Shown: positions 1 to 7,458 of the stretch, piece by piece
Numbering within the stretch: position 1 is the stretch's first letter
Layout of the letters: each line of letters starts with the position of its first letter
Assembly (NCBI RefSeq): GCF_000158035.1
Contig: NZ_EQ973495.1
Coordinates: 459,808 to 491,825, forward strand
Direction of reading: 5' to 3'
Source: Bacteroides cellulosilyticus DSM 14838
GTDB taxonomy: Bacteria > Bacteroidota > Bacteroidia > Bacteroidales > Bacteroidaceae
Length of the DNA stretch: 32,018 nucleotides
The notes under the pieces: model-generated
The model's input: only the letters and a program-made list of their open reading frames with translations
Told to the model about the DNA's origin: nothing
Database searches by the model: none
Translations under genes and position numbers: made by a program

Positions 1-1
1 A

Positions 2-271
2 GAATACCTGGCCGGAAAAGATGGACACGTGAAAAGCGACGGCTACTACGTAACGGCATCTGCACATGTATTCCCCAAAGTGGATGTCATTGCATCTTAT
101 GACTATTTTAACAAAAGCAAAGTGCTGGATGACAAGCAAACCAATTACGTAGTGGGACTGCAATACTGGTTTTATCCTAAGTGCAGAGTACAGGCACAAT
201 ATACGTACTGCAACCGCCATATCGGAGAAAACAGTAATTTATTACAAGCACAGTTGCAAGTGCGCTTCTAA
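2..271 (+). CDS. C-terminal end of an outer-membrane porin-like beta-barrel protein (partial)
   Basis: The gene enters from the left edge, so only about 89 residues are visible. They alternate polar and hydrophobic residues in short strands rich in Tyr, separated by charged turns (VDVIASYDYF, TNYVVGLQYWFY, CRVQAQYTY). The protein ends in LQVRF with a terminal Phe, the typical last strand and BAM-recognition residue of an outer-membrane beta-barrel. The pattern resembles the C-terminus of phosphate-selective porin O/P family proteins, which is my best guess; the family cannot be proven from this fragment. The stop is followed 18 bases later by glsA on the same strand, so the two are probably co-transcribed. 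That pairing could mean that the porin feeds the glutaminase, but this is inference. The reading frame is open to the window edge, and the GTG at position 29 is not taken as a start. Confidence 0.7.
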   Translation, partial: EYLAGKDGHVKSDGYYVTASAHVFPKVDVIASYDYFNKSKVLDDKQTNYVVGLQYWFYPKCRVQAQYTYCNRHIGENSNLLQAQLQVRF

Positions 272-289
272 AGAAAAACCTTACATGCT

Positions 290-1204
290 ATGGAATACAG
301 CCGAATTCTGAAAGAAATATACGAAGAAATACAGCCATATGCACAGGAAGGCAAACCGGCAAGTTATATCCCTGAACTGCTGAAAGTCAATCCTGATCGT
401 TATGGCATCTGTCTGCGCACCATCGAAGGCAAGGAATATGCCCAGGGAGACAGTGATGAACGTTTCGCCGTGCAGAGTATTTCAAAAGTATTTTCTCTTG
501 CCATGAGCTTTGGCCGGATAGGTAACGAACTTTGGAAACGCATAGGCGTAGAACCGTCCGGCAATGCATTCAACTCCATCTTTCAGCTGGAAATGGAGAA
601 AGGAATCCCCCGCAATCCACTCATCAATGCAGGGGCATTGGTAATGGCAGACGTCTTACTCTCAGTACTTGAATATCCGGAAAGGGAATATCTCTCTTTT
701 GTGCGGAAACTCTGCGGCAATGACACGATTCAATATAATGAAAGCATGGCTGCTTCCGAACGGGAGTATGGATATCTGAATGCCGCCATCACCAATATAC
801 TAAAATATCACGACAATATAGAAAACGACATCGAGCGGGTACTTCGCTTCTACTTCCGTCAATGTTCCATAGGTATGAATTGCCGGGAACTGGCACATTC
901 TTTCCTCCCCTTTGCCGATCACACAAGACCGTTCAGTTTTGATGGAACCGAACTGACGACTTCGCAAGTGAAGCGTATCAATGCCATTATGCAAACATGC
1001 GGTTTCTATGATGAAGCCGGCGAGTTTTCTTATCTGGTAGGATTACCCGGGAAAAGTGGTGTCGGTGGTGGTATCGCTGCTGTATGCCCACGCAAGTATG
1101 CAGTAGCTGTATGGAGTCCGCGACTCAATTCCAAAGGCAACTCCGTAATGGGCATGAAAGCTCTGGAATTACTGACAACCAAAACTGCAGTCAGTATTTT
1201 CTAA
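290..1204 (+). CDS. glsA: Glutaminase A
   Basis: Hydrolyses L-glutamine to glutamate and ammonia in the cytoplasm; the ammonia may help in acid tolerance and nitrogen supply. The 304-residue length is normal for the family, which has a serine beta-lactamase-like fold. The catalytic SxxK motif is visible as QSISKVF (Ser63, Lys66). The NPLINAGA segment and the glycine-rich KSGVGGGI loop near the C-terminus are also family hallmarks. There is no signal peptide. The ATG directly precedes MEYSRILKEI, where the family usually begins. It lies 18 bases after the porin-like gene, suggesting one transcript. No terminator is obvious before the next gene. Identification is firm. Confidence 0.95.
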   Translation: MEYSRILKEIYEEIQPYAQEGKPASYIPELLKVNPDRYGICLRTIEGKEYAQGDSDERFAVQSISKVFSLAMSFGRIGNELWKRIGVEPSGNAFNSIFQLEMEKGIPRNPLINAGALVMADVLLSVLEYPEREYLSFVRKLCGNDTIQYNESMAASEREYGYLNAAITNILKYHDNIENDIERVLRFYFRQCSIGMNCRELAHSFLPFADHTRPFSFDGTELTTSQVKRINAIMQTCGFYDEAGEFSYLVGLPGKSGVGGGIAAVCPRKYAVAVWSPRLNSKGNSVMGMKALELLTTKTAVSIF

Positions 1205-1271
1205 GAACCCGAACTTTTTTGGCATCATTTTTGTACCTTATACTAATAAAGTATTAAAGAAAGGACTGAAT

Positions 1272-3461
1272 ATGAATGAACAATCCATCCAAAAACAATA
1301 TAATCAGATAGTCAGTTTACTGGAAGATAAACGGCTGAAAGAAGCTCTCGTTCAGCTGGATGCTTTCTTATATAATAGTAATGACTGGACTTTGCGTAAC
1401 CGCCTGGAACAAATCCAGACTTCCTATCAGTATATGCTGCAATACATGAAGCTGGGAATGAAAGATCCGGAACGGCATAAATTGTATCGTCAACTATTAG
1501 CCGATACCTGGGAAATTGCCGATCAGACGCGCATCCTATTGCTGGATGAGATATCTACCCACTACTATCATTCTTTGCGCAGAAATCCCAACCAGTTGCC
1601 GAAGGCTTATGACCTCTCTGCCCAACAGAGGATACTGGAAGGATTCTCGGACGAAATGGCCGTATCGCAGTTGGCAAACTATCAAGGCTTGGACGCTATC
1701 TTAAAACGGCATGAAGAAACACACCAGGTTATGTTTCTTACCACTTGGAGCAACAATAACTGGACTTTGGAAGAATTTGCCGAGGCAGAAGATATGCTCC
1801 ACTCGGAAACATTACCAATCAATGATTTATGTCTGTTTGTCAGTGCTGTCACACTTAGTTTAATGGAGTGTTTCGACGAACGTAAGATCAATTGGCTGCT
1901 CGACGGACTCCGCCATACCCATCCGCAAATCAACCAAAGGGCTTTGGTAGGACTTGTCATCACCCTGCATCTCTACCCCACTCGCATTACACTCTATCCG
2001 GAACTGGAAGCACGCATTTCTCTTTTCAGAGAAGATCCGGACTTCAGTAAACAGGTGAACCGTGTTTACATCCAACTGCTTCGCAGCCAGGAAACCGAGA
2101 AAATTGACAAGAAGATGCGGGAAGAAATCATTCCCGAAATGATGAGGAACGTGAATATCATGCGCAACATGAAATTCGGTTTTGAAGAAACTGATGAAAA
2201 CGACCGTAATCCGGACTGGGAACAGGCTTTCGAGCAATCAGGACTGGGAGACAAAATACGAGAAATGAACGATTTACAGTTGGAAGGCGCTGATGTCTAT
2301 ATGAGTACATTCGCACAACTGAAAGGCTATCCTTTCTTCCGCGAACCACACAACTGGTTCTATCCTTTCGACCGGATGCACTCCAGTATTATCCACCAGG
2401 TCGGCTTGAACCAGACAAGTGAAAGTTCTGTACTCTCTATTATTCTGCAATCCGGATTCTTCTGCAACAGTGATAAGTATTCATTCTGTTTCACCATTGC
2501 CCAACTTCCGCAAGGACAGCGGGATATGATGTTAAGCCAGATGACGCCCCAGGACCAAAGTGACTTTATGGAAGAGAAGAATAGCGCCAGTCTGAAGCAA
2601 TACGCAGAACGGCCTGACGTTATCAGCAACCAGTATATTCACGATTTATATCGTTTCTTCAAACTCAGCCAACGTAGAAATGAGTTCCACAACATCTTCC
2701 AGGAAGAGATTGCTTTGCACCGTAATCCTGTGCTGAAAGAATTGCTGAGTGCTCCCGAACTATTGGTGGCTGTTGCCGATTTCCATTTCCGCAAAGAGCA
2801 CCCTGCCGAAGCATTGGAGCTCTACCGGATATTGATAGACCGGAAACAGGCCAATGCGGATATTTTCCAGAAAACAGGCTTCTGCCTGCAAAAGGAGAAA
2901 CGCTATCAGGAAGCTGTGGATGCTTATCTGAAAGCCGATATGCTGAAACCTGATCATTTGTGGACGCTCCGCCATCTGGCTACCTGTTACCGTCAGATGA
3001 AGAAATTCGATGCCGCTCTGGAATACTACCACCGTGTGGAAACAATTCAACCAGAAAACCACAATGTGTTATTCTATACCGCAAGTTGCCTGGCAGAGCA
3101 GAAAAGATACGAAGATGCACTACAATACTTCTTCAAACTGGACTTTCTGGAAAACAACTGCATGAAAGCATGGCGCGGTATCGGCTGGTGCTCATTTGTC
3201 AGTGGTAAGCATGAACAGGCTATGAAGTATTATGACAAACTTCTCGCCTCCAAACCTCTTGCAACAGATTATCTCAATGCCGGACACGTGGCATGGGTAT
3301 TGGGAAATATAGAAAAAGCTGCCGGACTCTATGGTAAAGCTATGGCAGAAAGTGGTAGCAAAGATGCATTCCTGGACATATTCGACAGAGACCGGAACAG
3401 CCTGCTCAAGCAAGGTATCGCAGCCGAGGAAATTCCATTAATGCTGGATATAATTGAATAA
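1272..3461 (+). CDS. Large tetratricopeptide-repeat protein
   Basis: A 729-residue protein without a signal peptide or membrane segment, so probably cytoplasmic. The N-terminal 500 residues are helical, with many aromatic and charged residues, and match no family I can name. The last third (about residues 515-700) contains at least five TPR-like repeats, for example EALELYRILIDRK, EAVDAYLKADMLKPDH, AALEYYHRVETIQPEN, DALQYFFKLDFLENN and QAMKYYDKLLASKP. These form a protein-protein interaction superhelix. TPR proteins of this size and architecture are common in Bacteroides but have no assigned role. The M28 peptidase gene follows after 19 bases, so the two are likely co-transcribed. The 67-base gap after glsA shows no clear -7 motif. 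Domain class is certain; function is unknown. Confidence 0.85.
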   Translation: MNEQSIQKQYNQIVSLLEDKRLKEALVQLDAFLYNSNDWTLRNRLEQIQTSYQYMLQYMKLGMKDPERHKLYRQLLADTWEIADQTRILLLDEISTHYYHSLRRNPNQLPKAYDLSAQQRILEGFSDEMAVSQLANYQGLDAILKRHEETHQVMFLTTWSNNNWTLEEFAEAEDMLHSETLPINDLCLFVSAVTLSLMECFDERKINWLLDGLRHTHPQINQRALVGLVITLHLYPTRITLYPELEARISLFREDPDFSKQVNRVYIQLLRSQETEKIDKKMREEIIPEMMRNVNIMRNMKFGFEETDENDRNPDWEQAFEQSGLGDKIREMNDLQLEGADVYMSTFAQLKGYPFFREPHNWFYPFDRMHSSIIHQVGLNQTSESSVLSIILQSGFFCNSDKYSFCFTIAQLPQGQRDMMLSQMTPQDQSDFMEEKNSASLKQYAERPDVISNQYIHDLYRFFKLSQRRNEFHNIFQEEIALHRNPVLKELLSAPELLVAVADFHFRKEHPAEALELYRILIDRKQANADIFQKTGFCLQKEKRYQEAVDAYLKADMLKPDHLWTLRHLATCYRQMKKFDAALEYYHRVETIQPENHNVLFYTASCLAEQKRYEDALQYFFKLDFLENNCMKAWRGIGWCSFVSGKHEQAMKYYDKLLASKPLATDYLNAGHVAWVLGNIEKAAGLYGKAMAESGSKDAFLDIFDRDRNSLLKQGIAAEEIPLMLDIIE

Positions 3462-3480
3462 AGGCATAAATAAATATCTG

Positions 3481-4479
3481 ATGAAGAAATACTGCATTCT
3501 GGCTATACTCTGTTGTTTCAGCTATTTGGCAGCAGCACAGACTCCCGTGGAAAAAGGACTGGAAAGCATAAACCGGGCATCCGCCGAAGCGTATATCGGT
3601 TTTCTGGCACATGATGAATTACAGGGTCGGGAAGCCGGATACCACGGTTCCAAGGTAGCGGCGCAATATATCGCTTCATTGCTACAGGCAATGGGAGTAC
3701 AGCCATTAGGAGACAATTATTTTCAACCTTTTGAAGCCTACCGGAGAGAACGGCAGAAAAAAGGACGGTTGGAAGTACACCCCGATTCGATTGCTTTATT
3801 CAGCAAAGAAGTTCATCAGAAACTCCCAATGAGTAATGTCCTGGGAATAATTCCTGGTAAAAATGTCAATGAGTATGCAATTATCGGCGCACACTTCGAT
3901 CATTTAGGAATAGATCCGGCTCTGGATGGTGATCAGATTTATAACGGTGCCGATGACAATGCTTCCGGAGTATCAGCTGTCCTACAAATAGCCAAAGCAT
4001 TCATTGCCAGCGGAAAACAACCGGAAAGAAATATTATTTTTGCTTTCTGGGATGGCGAAGAAAAAGGATTGCTGGGTTCAAAATTCTTTGTACAAACCTG
4101 CCCATTCATTTCACAAGTCAAGGGTTATCTGAATTTCGATATGATAGGCCGTAACAATAAACCGCAGCAACCGATGCACGTGGTTTATTTCCATACAGAA
4201 GCCAACGCGGCTTTTGGAAAGTGGCTCAAAGAAGATATAAAGAAATACAATCTCCGGTTGGAGCCCGACTATCGTCCATGGGATAACCCCATAGGCGGTA
4301 GTGATAACGGTTCCTTTGCCAAAGCGGGAGTTCCTATTATCTGGTATCATACGGATGGACATCCGGACTACCACCAGCCCTCCGATCATACCGACAGATT
4401 GAATTGGGAAAAGATTGTGGAGATAACCAGAGCATCTTTTCTGAATGCCTGGAATCTGGCAAACGAGAAAGAGTATTAA
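3481..4479 (+). CDS. Secreted M28-family zinc aminopeptidase
   Basis: A 332-residue exopeptidase predicted to release N-terminal amino acids in the periplasm. I chose the ATG that begins MKKYCILAILCC, because it starts a clean signal peptide ending in LAAAQ; an upstream in-frame ATG at 3454 overlaps the preceding gene and would bury the signal. The co-catalytic zinc ligands of the M28 fold are all visible: His in GAHFDHLG, Asp in GADDNASG, the Glu-Glu of WDGEEKG, Asp in NFDMIGRN, and His in YHQPSDHTD. A PA-domain insertion is absent, so it is the short form. It follows the TPR gene after 19 bases. Its stop lies one base from the stop of the convergent maf gene. Specificity cannot be read from sequence. 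Confidence 0.92.
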   Translation: MKKYCILAILCCFSYLAAAQTPVEKGLESINRASAEAYIGFLAHDELQGREAGYHGSKVAAQYIASLLQAMGVQPLGDNYFQPFEAYRRERQKKGRLEVHPDSIALFSKEVHQKLPMSNVLGIIPGKNVNEYAIIGAHFDHLGIDPALDGDQIYNGADDNASGVSAVLQIAKAFIASGKQPERNIIFAFWDGEEKGLLGSKFFVQTCPFISQVKGYLNFDMIGRNNKPQQPMHVVYFHTEANAAFGKWLKEDIKKYNLRLEPDYRPWDNPIGGSDNGSFAKAGVPIIWYHTDGHPDYHQPSDHTDRLNWEKIVEITRASFLNAWNLANEKEY

Positions 4480-4512
4480 ACTATACCTTCAGTAATTCCC
4501 TGTATAGTTTTT
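4478..4512 (+). terminator. Rho-independent terminator of the M28 gene, overlapping the 3' end of maf
   Basis: Perfect 9-bp arms AAACTATAC (4478-4486) and GTATAGTTT (4502-4510), with a 15-base loop, run into TTTTT on the plus strand. The left arm starts at the M28 stop codon. The whole hairpin lies inside the last codons and stop of maf, so the sequence is both a plus-strand terminator and minus-strand coding DNA. Confidence 0.7.
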
Positions 4513-5062
4513 GCACAGGAAGCCCCATGATATTATAGTAACTTCCCGAGATATTCTCCACCCCAATAAAACCGATCCACTCCTGCACTCCATAGGCTCC
4601 GGCTTTATCCATCGGTTTGAAGTTATCTACGTAATATATAATTTCATCTTCGCTCAATGTGGCGAAACGTACTTCAGTCTGTGCTGTAAAACTTCGCTGC
4701 CAATCGGTAGTGGTTATGCATACGCCGGTGAAAACTTCATGGGTACGCCCCGACATAGTCCGCAACATCTGCAAAGCATCTTCCCTATCCCGGGGTTTGC
4801 CAAGAACCTTACCATCCAGCCATACAATCGTATCCGCCGTAATTATCAGTTCATCTGGTTGCATCATAGGTATGTAGGCATCCGCTTTTTCCTTAGCAAT
4901 GTAGAGCGGTATTTCCTCCCCCTGCAAAGTATCCGGATAAGATTCATCCACATCCGGAAGAATCCGCACTTCATAATTCACGCCCAAACCTGCCATCAAT
5001 TCTCTCCTGCGGGGAGATCCCGAGGCAAGAATCACCTTATATTTCTCTAAATTGTCCAACAT
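4481..5062 (-). CDS. maf: Maf-type nucleoside triphosphate pyrophosphatase
   Basis: A cytoplasmic house-cleaning enzyme of the Maf/HAM1-like fold that hydrolyses non-canonical or modified NTPs (members prefer dTTP/UTP) to NMP and pyrophosphate. The 193-residue length is normal. The signature ILASGSPRRREL sits near residue 12. The conserved TADTIVW, GKPRDREDALQML, SGRTHEVFTGV and KAGAYGVQEW segments are all present in order, including the catalytic Asp of TADT. It is the last gene of a minus-strand operon, 45 bases after the KdsC-like gene. It converges with the M28 gene, with one base between the stops. Whether it is the dTTP- or m7GTP-type cannot be settled without alignment; the start is the only sensible one. 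Confidence 0.94.
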   Translation of the reverse strand: MLDNLEKYKVILASGSPRRRELMAGLGVNYEVRILPDVDESYPDTLQGEEIPLYIAKEKADAYIPMMQPDELIITADTIVWLDGKVLGKPRDREDALQMLRTMSGRTHEVFTGVCITTTDWQRSFTAQTEVRFATLSEDEIIYYVDNFKPMDKAGAYGVQEWIGFIGVENISGSYYNIMGLPVQKLYRELLKV

Positions 5063-5107
5063 AACGATTTAAAGTATTAATTTTTAAGCATTAAGTATAA
5101 GAGGAGA

Positions 5108-5635
5108 TTACCAACCAAAAGCTTTATCATCCATCCAAAGTCCCTGAACTTTCAAGACTTGTTCTACAACGTCCCGACCACAGCCATAGCCACCATTGGC
5201 ATAGGAAATGTAGCGGGAGACGGTCTTCACTTCTGCTGATGCGTCTTTAGGACAACAAGGTAATCCGCACTCACGCATTACTTCAATATCCGGAATGTCA
5301 TCACCTACATAAAGAATCTCTTCGTTTTTCAAGCCATGGCGGTCACGAAAATCATGATAATCATGGATTTTTACGGAAGAAGCCATGTAAATATCCTCAG
5401 AAGGAATTCCCAAGGCCATAAAGCGTTTGCGAACAGCTTCGGAGCGTCCACCGGTAATGATTCCCAGTAACAAACCCTGTTTGCAGGCAAGGTGCAAAGC
5501 GTAACCATCTTTAATGTTCACGGTACGCATCGGTTCTCCATCCGAACTCATCGGTATGACGTTAGCACTCAAAACGCCATCAACATCAAATACAAGTGCT
5601 TTTATCTTTTTCAGATCGTAATTGATAGTACTCAC
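5108..5635 (-). CDS. kdsC: KdsC-type HAD phosphatase (3-deoxy-D-manno-octulosonate 8-phosphate phosphatase)
   Basis: Predicted to dephosphorylate Kdo-8-phosphate, the step before CMP-Kdo formation in lipid A-core synthesis. The 175-residue protein has the short-cap HAD layout: VFDVDGVL with Asp17/Asp19 as nucleophile and acid/base, IITGGRS as the second motif, Lys in VKIHD, and [11 protein letters not shown] as the Mg2+-binding motif. The GGRSEAV and [13 protein letters not shown] tail ([10 protein letters not shown]) are typical of the KdsC/YrbI subgroup. It sits between the DUF2520 gene and maf in a minus-strand operon. A related member could be the phosphatase partner of a KDN or sialic-acid pathway, but no such genes are near. 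Identification as a KdsC-like HAD enzyme is firm, the exact substrate a little less so. Confidence 0.9.
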   Translation of the reverse strand: MSTINYDLKKIKALVFDVDGVLSANVIPMSSDGEPMRTVNIKDGYALHLACKQGLLLGIITGGRSEAVRKRFMALGIPSEDIYMASSVKIHDYHDFRDRHGLKNEEILYVGDDIPDIEVMRECGLPCCPKDASAEVKTVSRYISYANGGYGCGRDVVEQVLKVQGLWMDDKAFGW

Positions 5636-5671
5636 TATATTCGGTTTTTAAATTAGGTTACCTTTCAAAAA

Positions 5672-5712
5672 AAACATTGCTTGTTATGCATCGAAACATT
5701 ACTTGTTATGCA
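5672..5712. repeat. Tandem 22-bp duplication at the 3' end of the DUF2520 gene
   Basis: The 19-mer AAACATTrCTTGTTATGCA occurs at 5672-5690 (with G) and 5694-5712 (with A), offset by 22 bases with one mismatch. The second copy contains the TAA stop and last codons of the minus-strand DUF2520 gene. In the other copy the same triplet reads CAA. This is a local tandem duplication of a gene end. Confidence 0.85.
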
Positions 5713-6493
5713 AACGATGTATATTCTCGCTCACAAGCTGATACAATTCCTGCATCTCCGGTTCATCAGCAAGCATCTCCAGATGCTTATTGATTACATT
5801 TTCATCATAACGTACAGCCGGACCTGTCTGAGCCTGCTTTGGTTCCAGTTCATGCACTTTACGGGCTGTTTCATCAATCAGGGGTAGCATCGCATCGAAT
5901 GGAAGATTATATTTCTTCAATAATTCAGCCGCCAGAGCATACATGTGATTCGTAAAATTACAAGTGAACACAGCTGCCAGATGCAGACTTCTACGCTGCT
6001 CAGAAGTAGCTTCATACACCTTTTCCGAAAGGACAGAAGCAATTGCCTTCAACAATTCCGTATCTTCGGATGAATTGCTCTCTATGAAGAAAGGAATCGT
6101 ACGGAAATCCACCTCGCGCTGTTTGCTGAAAGTCTGCATAGGATAAAACACACCGTAACGCGAAGTTTTTCCTTCCCAAATGCTCATCGGAATGCTCCCG
6201 GCTGTATGTACCAGCAAAGCATCTTCCTTCCCGGCAACAATCTCGGGTAATAATTCCACGAAAGCAGCATCCTTCAAAGAGACAATATAGAGCCGGGCAT
6301 CCCTGGATACTTCCGAAAGTTCAGTCGTATATTCCGCCTCTATCGCTTGAGCCAAGGCACATGCTGCCTCTTTTGTACGGCTGTAGACCTGTACTATACG
6401 AAAACCATTTTGATATAAAGCCTTGGCCAGGTTCGTTGCGAGGTTTCCGGCACCGATAAAGACTACCGGCGTATCTTGTACACTCCTTTTCAT
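5699..6493 (-). CDS. Rossmann-like protein with C-terminal DUF2520 domain
   Basis: A 264-residue soluble protein. The N-terminus has a dinucleotide-binding beta-alpha-beta motif, VVFIGAGNLATNLAKAL, as in F420/NADP-dependent reductases and pyrroline-carboxylate reductase. The C-terminal half matches the DUF2520 helical dimerisation domain (LHLAAVFTCNFTNHMYALA, LLPLIDETARKV, QTGPAVRYD). The substrate is unknown for this family. I chose the ATG that starts MKRSVQDTP. It overlaps the stop of the upstream membrane-protein gene as ATGA, which indicates translational coupling. A longer version starting 38 codons upstream would run through that gene and lacks domain support. The gene lies inside an operon with kdsC and maf. 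Its 3' end is partly duplicated just downstream. Confidence 0.85.
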   Translation of the reverse strand: MKRSVQDTPVVFIGAGNLATNLAKALYQNGFRIVQVYSRTKEAACALAQAIEAEYTTELSEVSRDARLYIVSLKDAAFVELLPEIVAGKEDALLVHTAGSIPMSIWEGKTSRYGVFYPMQTFSKQREVDFRTIPFFIESNSSEDTELLKAIASVLSEKVYEATSEQRRSLHLAAVFTCNFTNHMYALAAELLKKYNLPFDAMLPLIDETARKVHELEPKQAQTGPAVRYDENVINKHLEMLADEPEMQELYQLVSENIHRLHNK

Positions 6494-6825
6494 CTTGTAG
6501 CCAGCCAATATAGAATAATTCCGAGAACCAGCAAAGTCACAGGCAGCAGATAGGCAGACATCGTGCCGAGCAATGCCGTTATCAATCCGAAATTCAGTAT
6601 CAGCCACAGACCAATCAACACCAGTCCCACCGATTTATCACGCTTGAAGATGAGAAATATCACCGCCGTATAAAGCAGAAAATTATCTTTATTCATCACC
6701 CACGGCAAACCAATACTTGAGAAATGTATCAATTTGTCCACCAGATAAAGTATACCGAAAACAATCAACGTAACCGCTGTGGCCCTGTAAGTATCGCGGT
6801 TATTGTTTGCTTTTGCTGCACCCAC
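6490..6825 (-). CDS. Small multi-spanning membrane protein
   Basis: A 111-residue inner-membrane protein with about four hydrophobic segments: TAVTLIVFGILYLVDKL, FLLYTAVIFLIF, VGLVLIGLWLILNFGL and YLLPVTLLVLGIILYWLA. Short charged loops (KRDKS, KANNNRD) separate them. The arrangement resembles the LiaI/LiaF-like or DUF5668 transmembrane region, but I cannot assign a family with confidence. It starts 2 bases after the nitroreductase stop, and its TGA overlaps the ATG of the next gene. So it is tightly bound into the operon and may work with one of the neighbours. No catalytic residues can be seen. Confidence 0.75.
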   Translation of the reverse strand: MGAAKANNNRDTYRATAVTLIVFGILYLVDKLIHFSSIGLPWVMNKDNFLLYTAVIFLIFKRDKSVGLVLIGLWLILNFGLITALLGTMSAYLLPVTLLVLGIILYWLATR

Positions 6826-6827
6826 CG

Positions 6828-7364
6828 TTACTTTCCTCCGTATTTATTGATATGAACTTTTTCCCATTGCAGATGTTCTTCACTGAAAGGCTTACGTTCC
6901 ATGCCTTTGTGTCCGATAGCAACGACACTGAGCACTTGCAGTTGTAAAGGAATATCGAGCACTTCGCGCACATATTCATCGGACGGCATACCGGAAGCGG
7001 TGAAACGTTCGCGCACCTGCACCCAGCAACTGCCTAAGCCCATATCTTCTGCCTGTAATTGTATAATAATCGAAGCAATGGAAGCATCTTCAATCCACAC
7101 ATCACTCACTAACGGATCAGCCGTCACTACAATTGCCAACGGTGCATCAGCAATAAATTGCGACGCTTGCGCCTTGCAATGTGATAGTTTTTCAAGCAAC
7201 TCCTTATCGTCTACCATAATAAACTGCCATGCATTTGTCCGCTTGGAAGTGGGTGACATCAGCGCAGCTTTCATCAGGGTAACCACCTCTTCCTGCGTCA
7301 ACTCTTCATCCGTAAATTTCCGCATACTGCGGCGCACTTTTAGCAATTCACTGAAATTTTCCAT
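6828..7364 (-). CDS. FMN-dependent nitroreductase family protein
   Basis: A 178-residue cytoplasmic flavoprotein, usual length for small NfsB-like nitroreductases, predicted to reduce nitro-aromatics, quinones or similar acceptors using NAD(P)H. Family features are the FMN-binding VRRSMRKFTDE near residue 12, MSPTSKRTNAWQFI in the second helix region, and LQAEDMGLGSCWVQVR with the FMN-contacting loop. It is the first gene of the five-gene minus-strand operon. A -7 motif and a perfect 25-bp palindrome lie between it and the divergent gene, so it is probably under local repressor control, as stress-inducible nitroreductases often are. The physiological substrate is not known; such enzymes can activate metronidazole, but that is family knowledge only. 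Confidence 0.9.
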   Translation of the reverse strand: MENFSELLKVRRSMRKFTDEELTQEEVVTLMKAALMSPTSKRTNAWQFIMVDDKELLEKLSHCKAQASQFIADAPLAIVVTADPLVSDVWIEDASIASIIIQLQAEDMGLGSCWVQVRERFTASGMPSDEYVREVLDIPLQLQVLSVVAIGHKGMERKPFSEEHLQWEKVHINKYGGK

Positions 7365-7385
7365 ATATCATATTTTATTAGTAAC

Positions 7386-7410
7386 TTATTTAGCGCATTG
7401 CGCTAAATAA
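7386..7410. promoter_or_regulatory. Perfect 25-bp palindrome in the nitroreductase leader, probable operator
   Basis: Arms TTATTTAGCGCA and TGCGCTAAATAA are exact complements around one central T. The palindrome lies 21 bases upstream of the nitroreductase ATG and 13 bases downstream of its -7 motif, a position that suits a roadblock or steric repressor. A one-base centre leaves no good RNA loop, so a protein-binding site is more likely than a terminator. Confidence 0.65.
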
Positions 7411-7423
7411 CCATTTAGGAACG

Positions 7424-7431
7424 CAAAGATA
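7424..7431 (-). promoter_or_regulatory. -7 promoter element for the nitroreductase operon
   Basis: Read on the minus strand this is TATCTTTG, an exact match to the Bacteroides -7 consensus TAnnTTTG. It lies about 60 bases upstream of the nitroreductase ATG. I see no good -33 TTTG at the usual spacing. Confidence 0.55.
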
Positions 7432-7444
7432 CAAGATTATTTTC

Positions 7445-7452
7445 TAAATTTG
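7445..7452 (+). promoter_or_regulatory. -7 promoter element for the FemAB/GNAT-like gene
   Basis: TAAATTTG matches the TAnnTTTG consensus exactly and ends 6 bases before the ATG. A transcript started at the normal distance would begin at or a base or two from the start codon, so the mRNA would be leaderless or nearly so. No clear -33 box is seen. Confidence 0.5.
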
Positions 7453-7458
7453 CAGTCA

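Noticed and set aside
4511..5050. Open frame of 179 codons on the plus strand opposite maf
   Set aside because: It is the antisense shadow of a well-supported gene and shows no domain or signal.
5709..5722. Further LacI-like operator (TGCAAACGATG)
   Set aside because: Only one half matches, it lies inside coding sequence, and no promoter is near.
6494..6607. Longer N-terminus of the DUF2520 protein
   Set aside because: It would overlap the membrane-protein gene by over 110 bases; the later ATG overlaps the stop as ATGA and directly precedes the Rossmann motif.
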